From the NCBI GenBank assembly GCA_964470375.1, contig CAYYCP010000001.1, positions 1-64,000 of the forward strand: a stretch of 64,000 bases of DNA, written 5' to 3'. The notes under the pieces are model-generated. The model was given only the letters and a program-made list of their open reading frames with translations. It searched no databases and was not told where the DNA came from. Position 1 is the stretch's first letter. Each line of letters begins with the position of its first letter. Shown here in pieces: positions 27,005 through 35,271 of the stretch. The stretch comes from CAYNQK01 sp964470375 (GTDB lineage: Bacteria; Spirochaetota; Spirochaetia; Treponematales; JBGSOB01). Both the position numbers and the translations under genes were made by a program.

Positions 27005-27032
27005 ATGCTCTCCAGACAGGGAATCATACATC

Positions 27033-27061
27033 ATTATCGGCTATGGATGGCTAAAGCCCAA
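27033..27061 (-). promoter_or_regulatory. Candidate promoter for the phosphoribosyltransferase
   Basis: On the minus strand TTGGGC (27056-27061) and GATAAT (27033-27038) are 17 bases apart, giving a leader of about 20 bases that includes the SD. Confidence 0.5.
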
Positions 27062-27274
27062 TGATGTCGATTGCGGATCAGGCCTTTACTCTATTGAAAT
27101 ATATTCTTTTATGAAAAAGAAATAAACAGCCCCCAAGGATGCCGGCCCTCGAATGAGATCCCTCCAGTAGCCGCCCAGTATTCCGATGGCGGGAGATGAC
27201 TATCGTTCGGATAGGGCCCTGCGTTGAGGCTGGAGGGCCGGCCGGCTCCCTTTTATAGAAGCCGGCCGCCATCT
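27062..27274. other. Intergenic region with an AT-rich patch and inverted repeat
   Basis: The region lies between the end of htrA and the phosphoribosyltransferase promoter. It contains an unusually AT-rich patch (about 27085-27135) and an 8-bp inverted repeat, GGCCGGCT/AGCCGGCC (27240-27267), just beyond the htrA stop. The repeat could end the htrA transcript but has no T-run. I see no convincing gene. Confidence 0.4.
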
Positions 27275-28798
27275 TCACTTGCTGCGCTTGAGGATCGGCG
27301 TCTCGTATTCCTGGCCGTCGCGCGAATAGCCTATGCTGAGCTTATCGCCAGAAGCATTGAGAGCCTCGTAGAAGGCGGCTAGGTTTTTCACCTTCTTGCC
27401 GTTCACCTCGGTGATCACGTCCAGGGACGTGAGGCCTAGGCCGGCCGCCGCAGTCTTGGGGATGACGCTCAGGACCACCACCGCCCCCTCGGGAGCTTTG
27501 ATATCCTGCCCCTCCAGGCTTTCCGAGCCGGCCGGCGCCAGGATCAGGCCGGGCCAGTAGATGGAGTTGTCACTGATGCGCTTCTCGTCCCTTTCCTCCA
27601 GCTTGACGCTCAGCTTTCTCTCCTTGCCGGACCGGATCAAGGTGAATTCGACTTTAGTGCCCGCGGCGGTGTCGCCTACCAGGCGCGACAGCTCGGCGTA
27701 GCTCTTGAGCTCGCGCTTGTCCATGCCCACGATGAAGTCGCCGGGCAGAATGCCGCCCTTCTCGGCCGGTGATCCATTAGCTACCTGCTCAACGAAGGCT
27801 CCCGTGCGGCCCTCGATTCCCAGGGAGCGCAGGAAGTCGGCGTCAGCCTCTGCTAGGCGCACGCCCAGCCAGCCGTAGGTAATAGTCTTCTTGTCGATGA
27901 TGTCGCGTACGGGCTTCTTGAGATTGTTGATGGGCAGGGCGAAGCCCAGGCCGATCGATCCTCCGTTGGGGCTGGCTATCCAGGTGTTGATGCCGATCAC
28001 CTCGCCGTCGATATTCACCAAGGCGCCGCCCGAATTGCCCTGGTTGATGGCCGCATCTGTCTGGATGTAGTCGGAAACTGTGCCGTCGGGTCCGGTCTCG
28101 CGGCCCAGGGCCGAGATTGTCCCGGTGGTCACCGAGAAGGACAGGCCCAGTGGGTTGCCCACGGCGATGGCCCAATCGCCCACCCTGACCGCGTCGGAGT
28201 CGCCCAGGCGCGCCAGAGGCAGGTTGGCGCCCTTGGCCTCGAAGGACACCACCGCCAGATCGCGGCGCTTGTCCGTGCCCACCAGGCTGCCCTTGAACTC
28301 CCGCTTGTCCGAGAGGACGATGGTGATTTGCTTGGCGTTGCCGGCCACATGGTTATTGGTGATGACATAATAGGTGTCGCCCTTGCGCTCGACGATCACC
28401 CCCGAGCCCACGCCCCTCTCGGTGCGCGGTATGCTTGGGGTATTATCCTGATCATTCTCCGGCTCGCCGAAGAAGAAGCGCCAGGGCCACTGGTTCTGAT
28501 CCACTTGCTGGACCTTGGCTTCCTCAACCACCCTCACCTCCACCACCGTAGGCGTCACCTGTCCGGCGATGTAGCGGAAGGCCGATTGCACCTGACGGGC
28601 CTCCTCCAGGGCGGCCTTGACCGGGGCCTCCAGGTCATTGGGCACCTGGGCCTGCAGGGAGGGCAGCGGGGCCGGGGGTGCCTTGGCGCCGGCTCCCAGG
28701 AATACGGCCGCGGCCACGCAGAAGCCGGCTACGGCCCCCAGCAGCGCGAGATTGACGTAGAAGAATTTGCGCGAATGAAGCATCTTCAGGGTTTTCAT
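27275..28798 (-). CDS. HtrA/DegP-family serine protease with two PDZ domains
   Basis: This 507-residue periplasmic protease has an N-terminal membrane anchor or signal (about residues 12-36) and a trypsin-like domain with His in TNNHVAGN, Asp in RRDLAVV and Ser in NQGNSGGAL. Two PDZ domains follow, starting near residues 290 and 400. It should act in envelope protein quality control. The start has GGACGGAG directly upstream. It follows map by 46 bases on the same strand, an arrangement I recall from treponemes. Confidence 0.94.
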   Translation of the reverse strand: MKTLKMLHSRKFFYVNLALLGAVAGFCVAAAVFLGAGAKAPPAPLPSLQAQVPNDLEAPVKAALEEARQVQSAFRYIAGQVTPTVVEVRVVEEAKVQQVDQNQWPWRFFFGEPENDQDNTPSIPRTERGVGSGVIVERKGDTYYVITNNHVAGNAKQITIVLSDKREFKGSLVGTDKRRDLAVVSFEAKGANLPLARLGDSDAVRVGDWAIAVGNPLGLSFSVTTGTISALGRETGPDGTVSDYIQTDAAINQGNSGGALVNIDGEVIGINTWIASPNGGSIGLGFALPINNLKKPVRDIIDKKTITYGWLGVRLAEADADFLRSLGIEGRTGAFVEQVANGSPAEKGGILPGDFIVGMDKRELKSYAELSRLVGDTAAGTKVEFTLIRSGKERKLSVKLEERDEKRISDNSIYWPGLILAPAGSESLEGQDIKAPEGAVVVLSVIPKTAAAGLGLTSLDVITEVNGKKVKNLAAFYEALNASGDKLSIGYSRDGQEYETPILKRSK

Positions 28799-28844
28799 CT
28801 CCGTCCTTCCTTTCGAACCGTAAAAAATAGAGCCGGCCCGCAGG

Positions 28845-29597
28845 TTACAGGCTCCATTCGGTCAGCACCTCGGTTCGGCCCTCCAAGATGGCCACCGTAT
28901 GCTCGTAGTGCGCGGACAGGCGCCGGTCCCGCGTCACCACGGTCCATTGGTCCTTGAGCACATCCACTTCAGCGCGGCCGGCGTTGATCATGGGCTCAAT
29001 AGCCAGGACCATGCCAGGCACAAGGCGCGGATTCGGACCCGGCCCGACGTAATTGGGGACCGATGGATCCTCGTGCGGGGCGAAACCCACGCCATGCCCG
29101 CAGTACTGATGCACCACGCCGTAACCCTCGGCGCTGGCGTGGTCGTACACAGCCCGCGAGATATGGTGCACGCGATTGCCCGGCCGGGCCTGGGCCAGGG
29201 CCAGGTCCAGGCACTCCCGGGTCACCCGCAGGAGCCTGGCTGCCTCCTCGGATATGCGCCCGGCCGGCACGGTTACGGCCGCGTCCGAGAAGAAACCTCC
29301 CAAGTCAATGCCGCAATCCAGGCCGACGATGTCGCCCTCGCGGATGAGGCGCTCGCCGGGGATGCCGTGGATGACTTCCTCGTTCACCGAGACGCATAGG
29401 CTTGCAGGATAGCCCTGGTAGCCCAGGAAGGCCGGTTTGGCTCCCGCCGCCTCTATGAATGAGCGGGCTGCATCATCCAGCTCGCGGGTTCGCACTCCGG
29501 GCCGGACCATGGGAATCAGCTCCTTGAAAAGGGCTGATAGGAGACGGCAGGAGGCCCGGATGCCTTCCAGCTGTCGTTCATTCTTGAGTCGCATCAT
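28845..29597 (-). CDS. map: Methionine aminopeptidase type I
   Basis: This 250-residue enzyme removes N-terminal Met from nascent proteins. The dinuclear metal ligands are visible: Asp in GLDCGIDLGG, Asp in FFSDAAVT, His in YCGHGVGF, Glu in LAIEPMINAG and Glu in HYEHTVAI. The substrate-side His is in VIHGIPG. Type I length, without an N-terminal extension. The first ATG (29597) overlaps the stop of the upstream lipoprotein gene as ATGA. Confidence 0.96.
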   Translation of the reverse strand: MMRLKNERQLEGIRASCRLLSALFKELIPMVRPGVRTRELDDAARSFIEAAGAKPAFLGYQGYPASLCVSVNEEVIHGIPGERLIREGDIVGLDCGIDLGGFFSDAAVTVPAGRISEEAARLLRVTRECLDLALAQARPGNRVHHISRAVYDHASAEGYGVVHQYCGHGVGFAPHEDPSVPNYVGPGPNPRLVPGMVLAIEPMINAGRAEVDVLKDQWTVVTRDRRLSAHYEHTVAILEGRTEVLTEWSL

Positions 29598-31261
29598 GGC
29601 GCTGCTCCGTCATCGGCGTCCAAGACCGCCAGCCTTTGCTTGGCAGCCTGGGACTGGGGCCATTCAGCCAAGGCGGCCCTGAAGGCGGCCCGGGCCATGT
29701 CGGCGTTGTTGCCATCGCTTCCCGGTCCATAACGAAGATACGCATCCCCAATGGCAAGGAGCAAGCCGGACTTTTCCCGGCCGGATCCGGCGAAGGCCAG
29801 AGCGCCCCTCAGGACTTGTATGGCCCGGCCCGCGTCGCCCAGCTCCACGAGAAGGATGGCCGCATTGCGGGCCGAGAGGGTATCGGCCCTGGCGGCGGCG
29901 GCCTCTTCGAAGGCCTGGGCGGCCTCGGCCACCTTCCCCCCTGCCAGGAGTTCGTAGGGACGTACAGCGGGCAGGGCGGAAGGAGACCCTATGGCAGCGC
30001 GATGCATGGCCAAGGCCCGCAAAGCTCCCTCGGGGCGACCGATCCGTAAAAGCTCATAGAAAGCGAATTCGGCTATGCCGGCGTGTTCAGGGTATTCGGC
30101 CAGGAGGCTCAAAATAGCCCCCTCTGTCTGGGCGGCTTCTGCGCCGCGAATGCCGGCGGCCAGGGCCAGCCAATCGGCTTCAGGATCGGCCCTGGATCCA
30201 GAGACCCTCCCCGCCCCATCTCCGCTCCCGCCCGGAGCTTCAGCCTCTTCGGTCTCCTGCATCGACGGCCCGAGGCTGGAAAGCACTCGCGGGTCATCCT
30301 CCCGGCCCGCTCCTACGAGCAGGGAGACCATAGCCCGCCCCAGCTCTGGGTAGGCTGGGAAGGATGCTCGGGCGGCTTGCAGGAGACCCGCGCCTCCTAA
30401 AGGGTCGGGATCGCTGAGAGCCGCGTTCAGCCAGTCGGTGTAGCTCGCCTGCGGAGATGCAGCACGTTCCAGCCATACCCGGCGGGCCTCTTCTCTGCAC
30501 CCCGCCAGGTAGAGGGCGTCAGCCAAGATGGGCGCAGGCACCTGCCTACCCTCCCCTTCATGAGCCGAGCGCCCGATGGAGGGGGAATCCACGCGCGACG
30601 CCAGGGCGACGGCCGCCTCGGGAAGTCCGCAGGCTAGGGTTAGGGCCGGGTCGGGACGGCAGCCCCGGGCCAGGGCTTCCTCCAAGGCCAACCGTGCCCC
30701 CTCCCGATCCCCCACGCGGAAGGAGGCCAGACAGGCATTGACGAGGAAGGCCGGTTCTCCGCAGGCCTCGGCCAGGGAACGCCAGAGGGTAGGAGGAGCC
30801 GATCGCGCGCCCCCTTGAATGCTGGATAGATAAGCCAGCCAGACCGCTGCGCCGATATCCCGGCCTCCGCTGGAGGCACCCTCCCAGCCCTCGGGCAGGG
30901 CCTGCCGGGCTTCGTCTACGCGACCAGAGCGTAGAAAGGCCTCGGAGAGGAGGAAGGCGAGTTCCTGGCTTGAGCCGGCCTGTTTCACAGCCCGTGCCAG
31001 GGCCACCATATAGGCGCCTTCAGCCTCGTGGTCAAGGCTGCGAGCGCGTTTGAGGATGGAAAGCCAACGGCTGTGGGATTTTCCGGCGCGGCCCTGGAGG
31101 GCCTTGAGTTCCAGTCCAGCGCGCTCCTCCTGGCCCATGCCGAGGAGGATGTCGATCCTCGTCAGAGAGGCTTGAAAGGCCCTCTCGCTGGCCGGGAAAA
31201 GACTGCAGCCGGCAAGGCAAACGGCCAGGCAAATGCCTAGGGCGGGCCTGGGCTCAGGCAT
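29594..31261 (-). CDS. TPR-like repeat lipoprotein
   Basis: This 555-residue protein has a lipoprotein signal with lipobox LAGC (Cys near residue 19) and long Ala/Leu/Glu-rich helical repeats of TPR or SEL1 style, for example AFLLSEAFLRSGRVDEARQAL. It is likely an envelope scaffold facing the periplasm. The ATG at 31261 is embedded in the nusB stop (ATGCCTGA), a coupled start. An upstream start at 31306 would add 15 residues ahead of the signal peptide and lie inside nusB. Confidence 0.8.
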   Translation of the reverse strand: MPEPRPALGICLAVCLAGCSLFPASERAFQASLTRIDILLGMGQEERAGLELKALQGRAGKSHSRWLSILKRARSLDHEAEGAYMVALARAVKQAGSSQELAFLLSEAFLRSGRVDEARQALPEGWEGASSGGRDIGAAVWLAYLSSIQGGARSAPPTLWRSLAEACGEPAFLVNACLASFRVGDREGARLALEEALARGCRPDPALTLACGLPEAAVALASRVDSPSIGRSAHEGEGRQVPAPILADALYLAGCREEARRVWLERAASPQASYTDWLNAALSDPDPLGGAGLLQAARASFPAYPELGRAMVSLLVGAGREDDPRVLSSLGPSMQETEEAEAPGGSGDGAGRVSGSRADPEADWLALAAGIRGAEAAQTEGAILSLLAEYPEHAGIAEFAFYELLRIGRPEGALRALAMHRAAIGSPSALPAVRPYELLAGGKVAEAAQAFEEAAAARADTLSARNAAILLVELGDAGRAIQVLRGALAFAGSGREKSGLLLAIGDAYLRYGPGSDGNNADMARAAFRAALAEWPQSQAAKQRLAVLDADDGAAP

Positions 31262-31685
31262 GTTCAGATGACTCGTGGGCCTTCCTGAGCCCGTCCAGGA
31301 CCCCATTGATGAATTTGAAGGATTCCGCTGAACCGTACTCCTTGGCTATCTCGATAGACTCGTCTATGCTCACGCTGGCCGGGATATCGCGCTGGTACAT
31401 GATGGCGTAGGCCCCCAGCCTGAGGATCGACAGGTCCACCCGGGAGAGCCGGTTGATGTCCCAATGCTCCAGCTGGCCTGAAATGGCCTGGTCGATAGCG
31501 GCTGCGTTCTCGATAACCCCAAGTATGAGGAAGCGCACGAAGGCCAGGCTCTCCTGATCCAGGGCCGCGCGCTTGTCGGGCTCCAGCCATTCGAGAGAGG
31601 CCAGGGATTCCGGGCTGGCCCCGGACTGCTCCCAGGCGTAGAGGGCCTGAAAGGCCAGCACCCTGGCCCGGCGCCTAGAGGCCAC
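31254..31685 (-). CDS. nusB: Transcription antitermination factor NusB
   Basis: This 143-residue all-helical protein matches NusB in length and in the segments RRRARVLAFQALYAWEQ (N-terminus), WDINRLSRVDLSILRLGAYAIMY and SFKFINGVLDGL. It binds boxA RNA with NusE for rRNA antitermination. It lies 6 bases downstream of the SurA-like gene and overlaps the lipoprotein gene. Confidence 0.95.
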   Translation of the reverse strand: MASRRRARVLAFQALYAWEQSGASPESLASLEWLEPDKRAALDQESLAFVRFLILGVIENAAAIDQAISGQLEHWDINRLSRVDLSILRLGAYAIMYQRDIPASVSIDESIEIAKEYGSAESFKFINGVLDGLRKAHESSEHA

Positions 31686-31691
31686 AGCCGC

Positions 31692-32798
31692 CTACCAGTT
31701 GAGAAGCTCCGTCTTCACCTTGACTTTGGCCTTGGCGCGCAGCTCGTTGAGCAGGGTTTCCAGGATCTTCTGCGTGGCGGCGTTGGTCCTCTCGGTGTAG
31801 AGCAGATTGCCGATGTACTCGTATACCGTGCCCTTCTCTCCCAGGGTGATGGGGTCGGTCAGCTCGAGCTGCTTGGAGGGATAGGTCTCCACGGCCTTGA
31901 GAATGTGGTAGCCGTTATCGCCGCTCAGGAGTGGCGAGATCTCGTTTGCCTTGAGAGCCATGGCGGCCTTATAGAAATGCTCCCCGAAGAGTTTGCGGAA
32001 ATCCTCATCGTCGGCGTACATGTATTCAGGGGTTCCCACGTAGCCCGACCCCTTCTCCAGCGACCTCAGGACCATCTCGTTGAACTTGGTCGGGTTGCCC
32101 TTGACCTTGCTGTACAGGCTCTCGGCCAATTCTTTGGCCTTGCGCTTGGCGGCCTCGTCCAGCTTGCGGGTATCCACATAGATGATGGAAAGCTTGACCG
32201 CGTAGGGCCTCAGCAGGTCGGCGCTGTGCTCGTTGTAGTATTTTTCGATCTCGTCATAGGTCGGCCGCGGCAGGGCCTCGATCTCCTTCTTGCGCGTCGC
32301 CATGTACTTCTGGAGAAGGAGGCGTTTCTTGACATAGGTCTTGAGATCGGCGGCCTGGACCCCCAGGCTCTGTAGGATAGCGTAGAAACTCTCGTCCGGA
32401 ATGGTGCCGGTACTCGCCCAGTTGGTTAGGGTGGCCTGGTCCACAGAGGCCGGATTGGCCTTGACCTGCTCCAATACCTGGGACTTCATGCCCACTATCA
32501 CCTGGTTGATCTCTGCATCGCTGACCGTGATTTTTTCCCGCTCGCAGTACTGCATGAACAGGATATCCTTGATCATCAGGTCCAGGTAGTCCGCGCGAGC
32601 CTGCTGGGACATGGGTTTCTTGGTGAGCGTCTCGATCCGTCCGATATCGAGCTTGAGCTGCTTGAGCGAGATGGGCGTGCGGCGGATCAACTCAACACTG
32701 GCCACTTCCGTATCCAGGCTTGTGGTCTTGGCCTGGGACCAGGCCTGTCCGGCTATGAGCGCGGCCAGGGCCGTCACGGCGATTATCCTGCGGGTCAT
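31692..32798 (-). CDS. Exported SurA-like peptidyl-prolyl isomerase/chaperone
   Basis: This 368-residue protein has a signal peptide (cleavage near AWSQA, residue 22), a SurA_N-like helical domain with SDAEINQVIVGM and RADYLDLMIKDILF, and a parvulin-like region (about 190-290) with SGYVGTPEYMY and NGYHILKAVETYP. The final ~60 residues return to the N-terminal fold, as in SurA. It probably chaperones outer-membrane proteins. The ATG at 32798 has AAGGA upstream; the longer frame to 32894 has no family support. A 16-bp GC palindrome (32843-32858) lies in its upstream region. Confidence 0.82.
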   Translation of the reverse strand: MTRRIIAVTALAALIAGQAWSQAKTTSLDTEVASVELIRRTPISLKQLKLDIGRIETLTKKPMSQQARADYLDLMIKDILFMQYCEREKITVSDAEINQVIVGMKSQVLEQVKANPASVDQATLTNWASTGTIPDESFYAILQSLGVQAADLKTYVKKRLLLQKYMATRKKEIEALPRPTYDEIEKYYNEHSADLLRPYAVKLSIIYVDTRKLDEAAKRKAKELAESLYSKVKGNPTKFNEMVLRSLEKGSGYVGTPEYMYADDEDFRKLFGEHFYKAAMALKANEISPLLSGDNGYHILKAVETYPSKQLELTDPITLGEKGTVYEYIGNLLYTERTNAATQKILETLLNELRAKAKVKVKTELLNW

Positions 32799-32933
32799 CG
32801 TTCCTTCGCTTCCGGCGGGCCCTCGCACCCACCGCCGTAATTCCGGCCGCGCGGCCGGGGATGCGGGACCTCCGGCCCCGCCTTGCCCTAGCAAACAACG
32901 GCCGGGGCTGAAAGGTTAACCAAAAAGGTAGCC

Positions 32934-33719
32934 TTATTCAATACCCGTCCATTTCCGGAGATGGGCCGTCCCGGGCAGTTTGCGATCCAGGGCTAGGGCC
33001 GAAAGGAGGTCGGCTCTGGCGTCCTCGCGCCGGTTCAGGCGCAGGTTGACCTCCGCGCGATGCCGCAGGAAACGAGCCCGCTCCTTTTTCGGAAAATCCA
33101 TGGAGGCCATGATCTCCAGGTAGGCAAGGAATTCCTCCTCGCCTACAGCCCGCGGCAGGCGCACTCTCACCAGCTCTTTGATGCGCATGCGGATCTCCGG
33201 GGTGAAATGCCGAAAATAGGGGCGTTCGCGCTCCATCTCCAAGCAGGCCCTATAATCGCGGAAGGCCTCAGGATAGCGTCCGCGCCGCTCGTATTCCTCG
33301 GCCAGGAGGAAGGCGCAGTCCATGGCATCCTCGCGGTCGAGCAGCCTGGCCAGCTCTTCGGCCGGGAAGCCGCGGGCGTCCCGCAGCTCCACGGCCTCGT
33401 CCTCGAAGCCGTGCAGGATATCGTAGAATATGAGCTTGGCCTGGCTGGCGGGATCCTCCAGGCGCGACTTGAGGAATGCCCGATAGTCGAAGGAGAAGCG
33501 CTCGAAGGCTCTTCGGTGGCGCTTGTCGTATTCCCGCCTGAGCTCCGGATCGGAGAGGGTCTCGTAGGCTTCCAGGAGGAGTCGCATGCGCTCGGCCCCG
33601 GCATCCTCCTTCCCGGCCAGGTCAGGGTGCAGGCGTTTGGCCAGCTCGCGGAAGGCGCGTTTTATCTCCTTGCCCGACGAGGAGGGGCTTACCCCGAGAA
33701 CCTGGTAGTAATCGCGCAA
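32934..33719 (-). CDS. DnaJ-domain protein, TTG start
   Basis: The first ~65 residues are a J domain with HPD at 31-33, so the protein should stimulate an Hsp70. The remainder (about 190 aa) is helical and TPR-like, with no zinc fingers or substrate domain of DnaJ. Start choice is forced: the stop TAG of the preceding gene is in the same frame only three codons upstream, and the TTG at 33719 begins the conserved MRDYYQVLGV. It is the last gene of the V-ATPase run. Confidence 0.85.
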   Translation of the reverse strand: MRDYYQVLGVSPSSSGKEIKRAFRELAKRLHPDLAGKEDAGAERMRLLLEAYETLSDPELRREYDKRHRRAFERFSFDYRAFLKSRLEDPASQAKLIFYDILHGFEDEAVELRDARGFPAEELARLLDREDAMDCAFLLAEEYERRGRYPEAFRDYRACLEMERERPYFRHFTPEIRMRIKELVRVRLPRAVGEEEFLAYLEIMASMDFPKKERARFLRHRAEVNLRLNRREDARADLLSALALDRKLPGTAHLRKWTGIE

Positions 33720-33728
33720 GGGACGCTT

Positions 33729-34145
33729 CTAGTAGCGCTCGGCCCGGTAGGCGGCGGCGAAGGCGGCGGCTTCCTCGGGTTTGGTGAAGGCCGCGTAGTC
33801 GGTGACGATCATGCCCTGGGCTTCCATGGCGGCCATCAGGCTCAAGCACGCCCGCTGGGTGAAGAGGAAGGGCTTGAGGATGAAGGCCAGGCTGCGTTTG
33901 CCGGCCAGGCTGCCCGCGCCCGAGAGGAATTTCACCAGCTTGGGATTGACCTTGCCCATGAGGGAGGCCGGTTCCGACCCGACCACCAGGTATTCGAAGG
34001 AAGACAGCCGGGCGTCGGTATCTACGGTTGCATCGAAAAGGCTGACCTGGTGGCCCTGGGACTCGAGTCCGCGGGCGATTGCCTTGGCCACGGCTGACAG
34101 GGCCTCGCGCCGGGAGGTCGGGCAATGCAGGACGGCGATGCGCAT
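33729..34145 (-). CDS. Flavodoxin-fold protein, 138 aa, unknown function
   Basis: The N-terminal strand-loop MRIAVLHCPTSRREA and the alternating alpha/beta pattern resemble a flavodoxin-like fold, but the classical FMN-binding loop is not clearly conserved, so flavin binding is uncertain. No signal peptide. It lies 11 bases after the universal stress protein gene and is in the same frame as the DnaJ-domain gene that follows. Confidence 0.7.
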   Translation of the reverse strand: MRIAVLHCPTSRREALSAVAKAIARGLESQGHQVSLFDATVDTDARLSSFEYLVVGSEPASLMGKVNPKLVKFLSGAGSLAGKRSLAFILKPFLFTQRACLSLMAAMEAQGMIVTDYAAFTKPEEAAAFAAAYRAERY

Positions 34146-34156
34146 GGGCTTTCCTC

Positions 34157-34639
34157 CTACAGGGACTTATAGATCTGCTCGATGAACGGTTCCTTGACGA
34201 TCAGGACCGAACAGTGGGCGTTGAAGATGATCTCGCGATGCGACATGGAAAGGATATCGCGTTCCGGCCGGCCGCGTTCCCAGCCGCCCAAGAGGATAGT
34301 ATCGGCCTTGCGCTCGTCGGCGCAGGCCATGATCTCGGTGTGGACGGCCCCGCGCCGGAGGTCGGTCTCCAGGGGCACGCCCTTGGCCTGGGCCAGCTCC
34401 TGGGCGAAGTGCAGGTAGCGCTTTCCGTTGTCGGTCAGGCTGCGCTCGTACTCGGCGCTCTCCTCAGGCACGAAGATGCGGTTCATGGCTAGCTGGCGGA
34501 TGGTGGCCGTGTCTATGACGTAGACGGCGGTCAGGCGGCTCTTGAACTGGCGGGCCAGGACGACCGCGTACTTGGCCGCCCCGATGGATGCTTCCGAGCC
34601 CGACACGGCCACCACGATGTGCGACATGACCGGGTTCAC
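34157..34639 (-). CDS. Universal stress protein (UspA family)
   Basis: This 160-residue single Usp domain begins SHIVVAVSGSEAS, contains YVIDTATIRQLA, and ends with ILLGGWERGRPERD and CSVLIVKEP. The ATP-binding G2xG9xG(S/T) pattern is only partly kept. The GTG at 34639 overlaps the atpD stop as GTGA; the ATG at 34627 is an alternative four codons in. Its place at the end of the V-ATPase operon suggests a link to energy or ion stress, which is inference. Confidence 0.85.
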   Translation of the reverse strand: MNPVMSHIVVAVSGSEASIGAAKYAVVLARQFKSRLTAVYVIDTATIRQLAMNRIFVPEESAEYERSLTDNGKRYLHFAQELAQAKGVPLETDLRRGAVHTEIMACADERKADTILLGGWERGRPERDILSMSHREIIFNAHCSVLIVKEPFIEQIYKSL

Positions 34640-35268
34640 CCCGCCTGCCCTCCTCCCCTTCCAGCCTTAATGAGCTTCATCACGAATAGGCCCTCACGGT
34701 CGCGCTCCTCGAGCACGCCTTCCATATAATGTACGGTCTCGGCGGTCTCCGGGATGACCATCTTCTCCAGGGCATTGACGCGGCGTTGGGTCTTGCGCAC
34801 CTCCACGGACAGCCGCCAGACCATGGCCCGCACGACCGCCAGGCGCGCCGCCAGGCCGAGGAGCTCGGTGAATTCTACCATAGTTTGATCGCTGGCCGCA
34901 ATTGAATTCCCGAAGGAGTAGCCCAGGCCCGGTCGGGCCAGCGCGAAATCCAGGGCCTTAATGCTGAGGCCGGCAGCCTGCAGGCGCTTCTCGCGAACCG
35001 AGTGCCCGCCCTGGATCCCGCGCGCGGCCTGGGCGGCCCGGTCTCGGCCCAGGCCCATGAGGAGGCGCCGCAGGGCCGGATAGGCGCTGGCCACGCGCTT
35101 CTCCATGCCGCGCTCGAGCAGCTTGACCTCTTCCACGGTGCGCATCAGTTCCATCACCAGAATCTCGCGCTTCTGCTCCAAGAGTTCGAAGCCTTCGCGG
35201 GCCACCCGGAGCTGCCCGCGCACCATGAGGAGGTTGGACTTGGTAGGGGCCAGGTTCAGGCGCGCCAC
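34636..35268 (-). CDS. atpD: V-type ATPase subunit D
   Basis: This 210-residue central-stalk subunit has long N- and C-terminal coiled helices. The opening APTKSNLLMVRGQLRVAREG is the family signature, and ALEKMVIPETAETVHYMEGVLEERDRE is the conserved C-terminal segment. It rotates inside the A3B3 head. The start follows atpB by 3 bases. Confidence 0.96.
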   Translation of the reverse strand: MARLNLAPTKSNLLMVRGQLRVAREGFELLEQKREILVMELMRTVEEVKLLERGMEKRVASAYPALRRLLMGLGRDRAAQAARGIQGGHSVREKRLQAAGLSIKALDFALARPGLGYSFGNSIAASDQTMVEFTELLGLAARLAVVRAMVWRLSVEVRKTQRRVNALEKMVIPETAETVHYMEGVLEERDREGLFVMKLIKAGRGGGQAG

Positions 35269-35271
35269 GGC

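Noticed and set aside
27078..27278. 66-residue minus-strand open frame after htrA
   Set aside because: Overlaps the htrA 3' end, no SD, composition unlike the coding genes around it.
33060..34097. 345-codon open frame antisense to the DnaJ and flavodoxin-like genes
   Set aside because: Covers two real minus-strand genes; no recognisable protein or SD.
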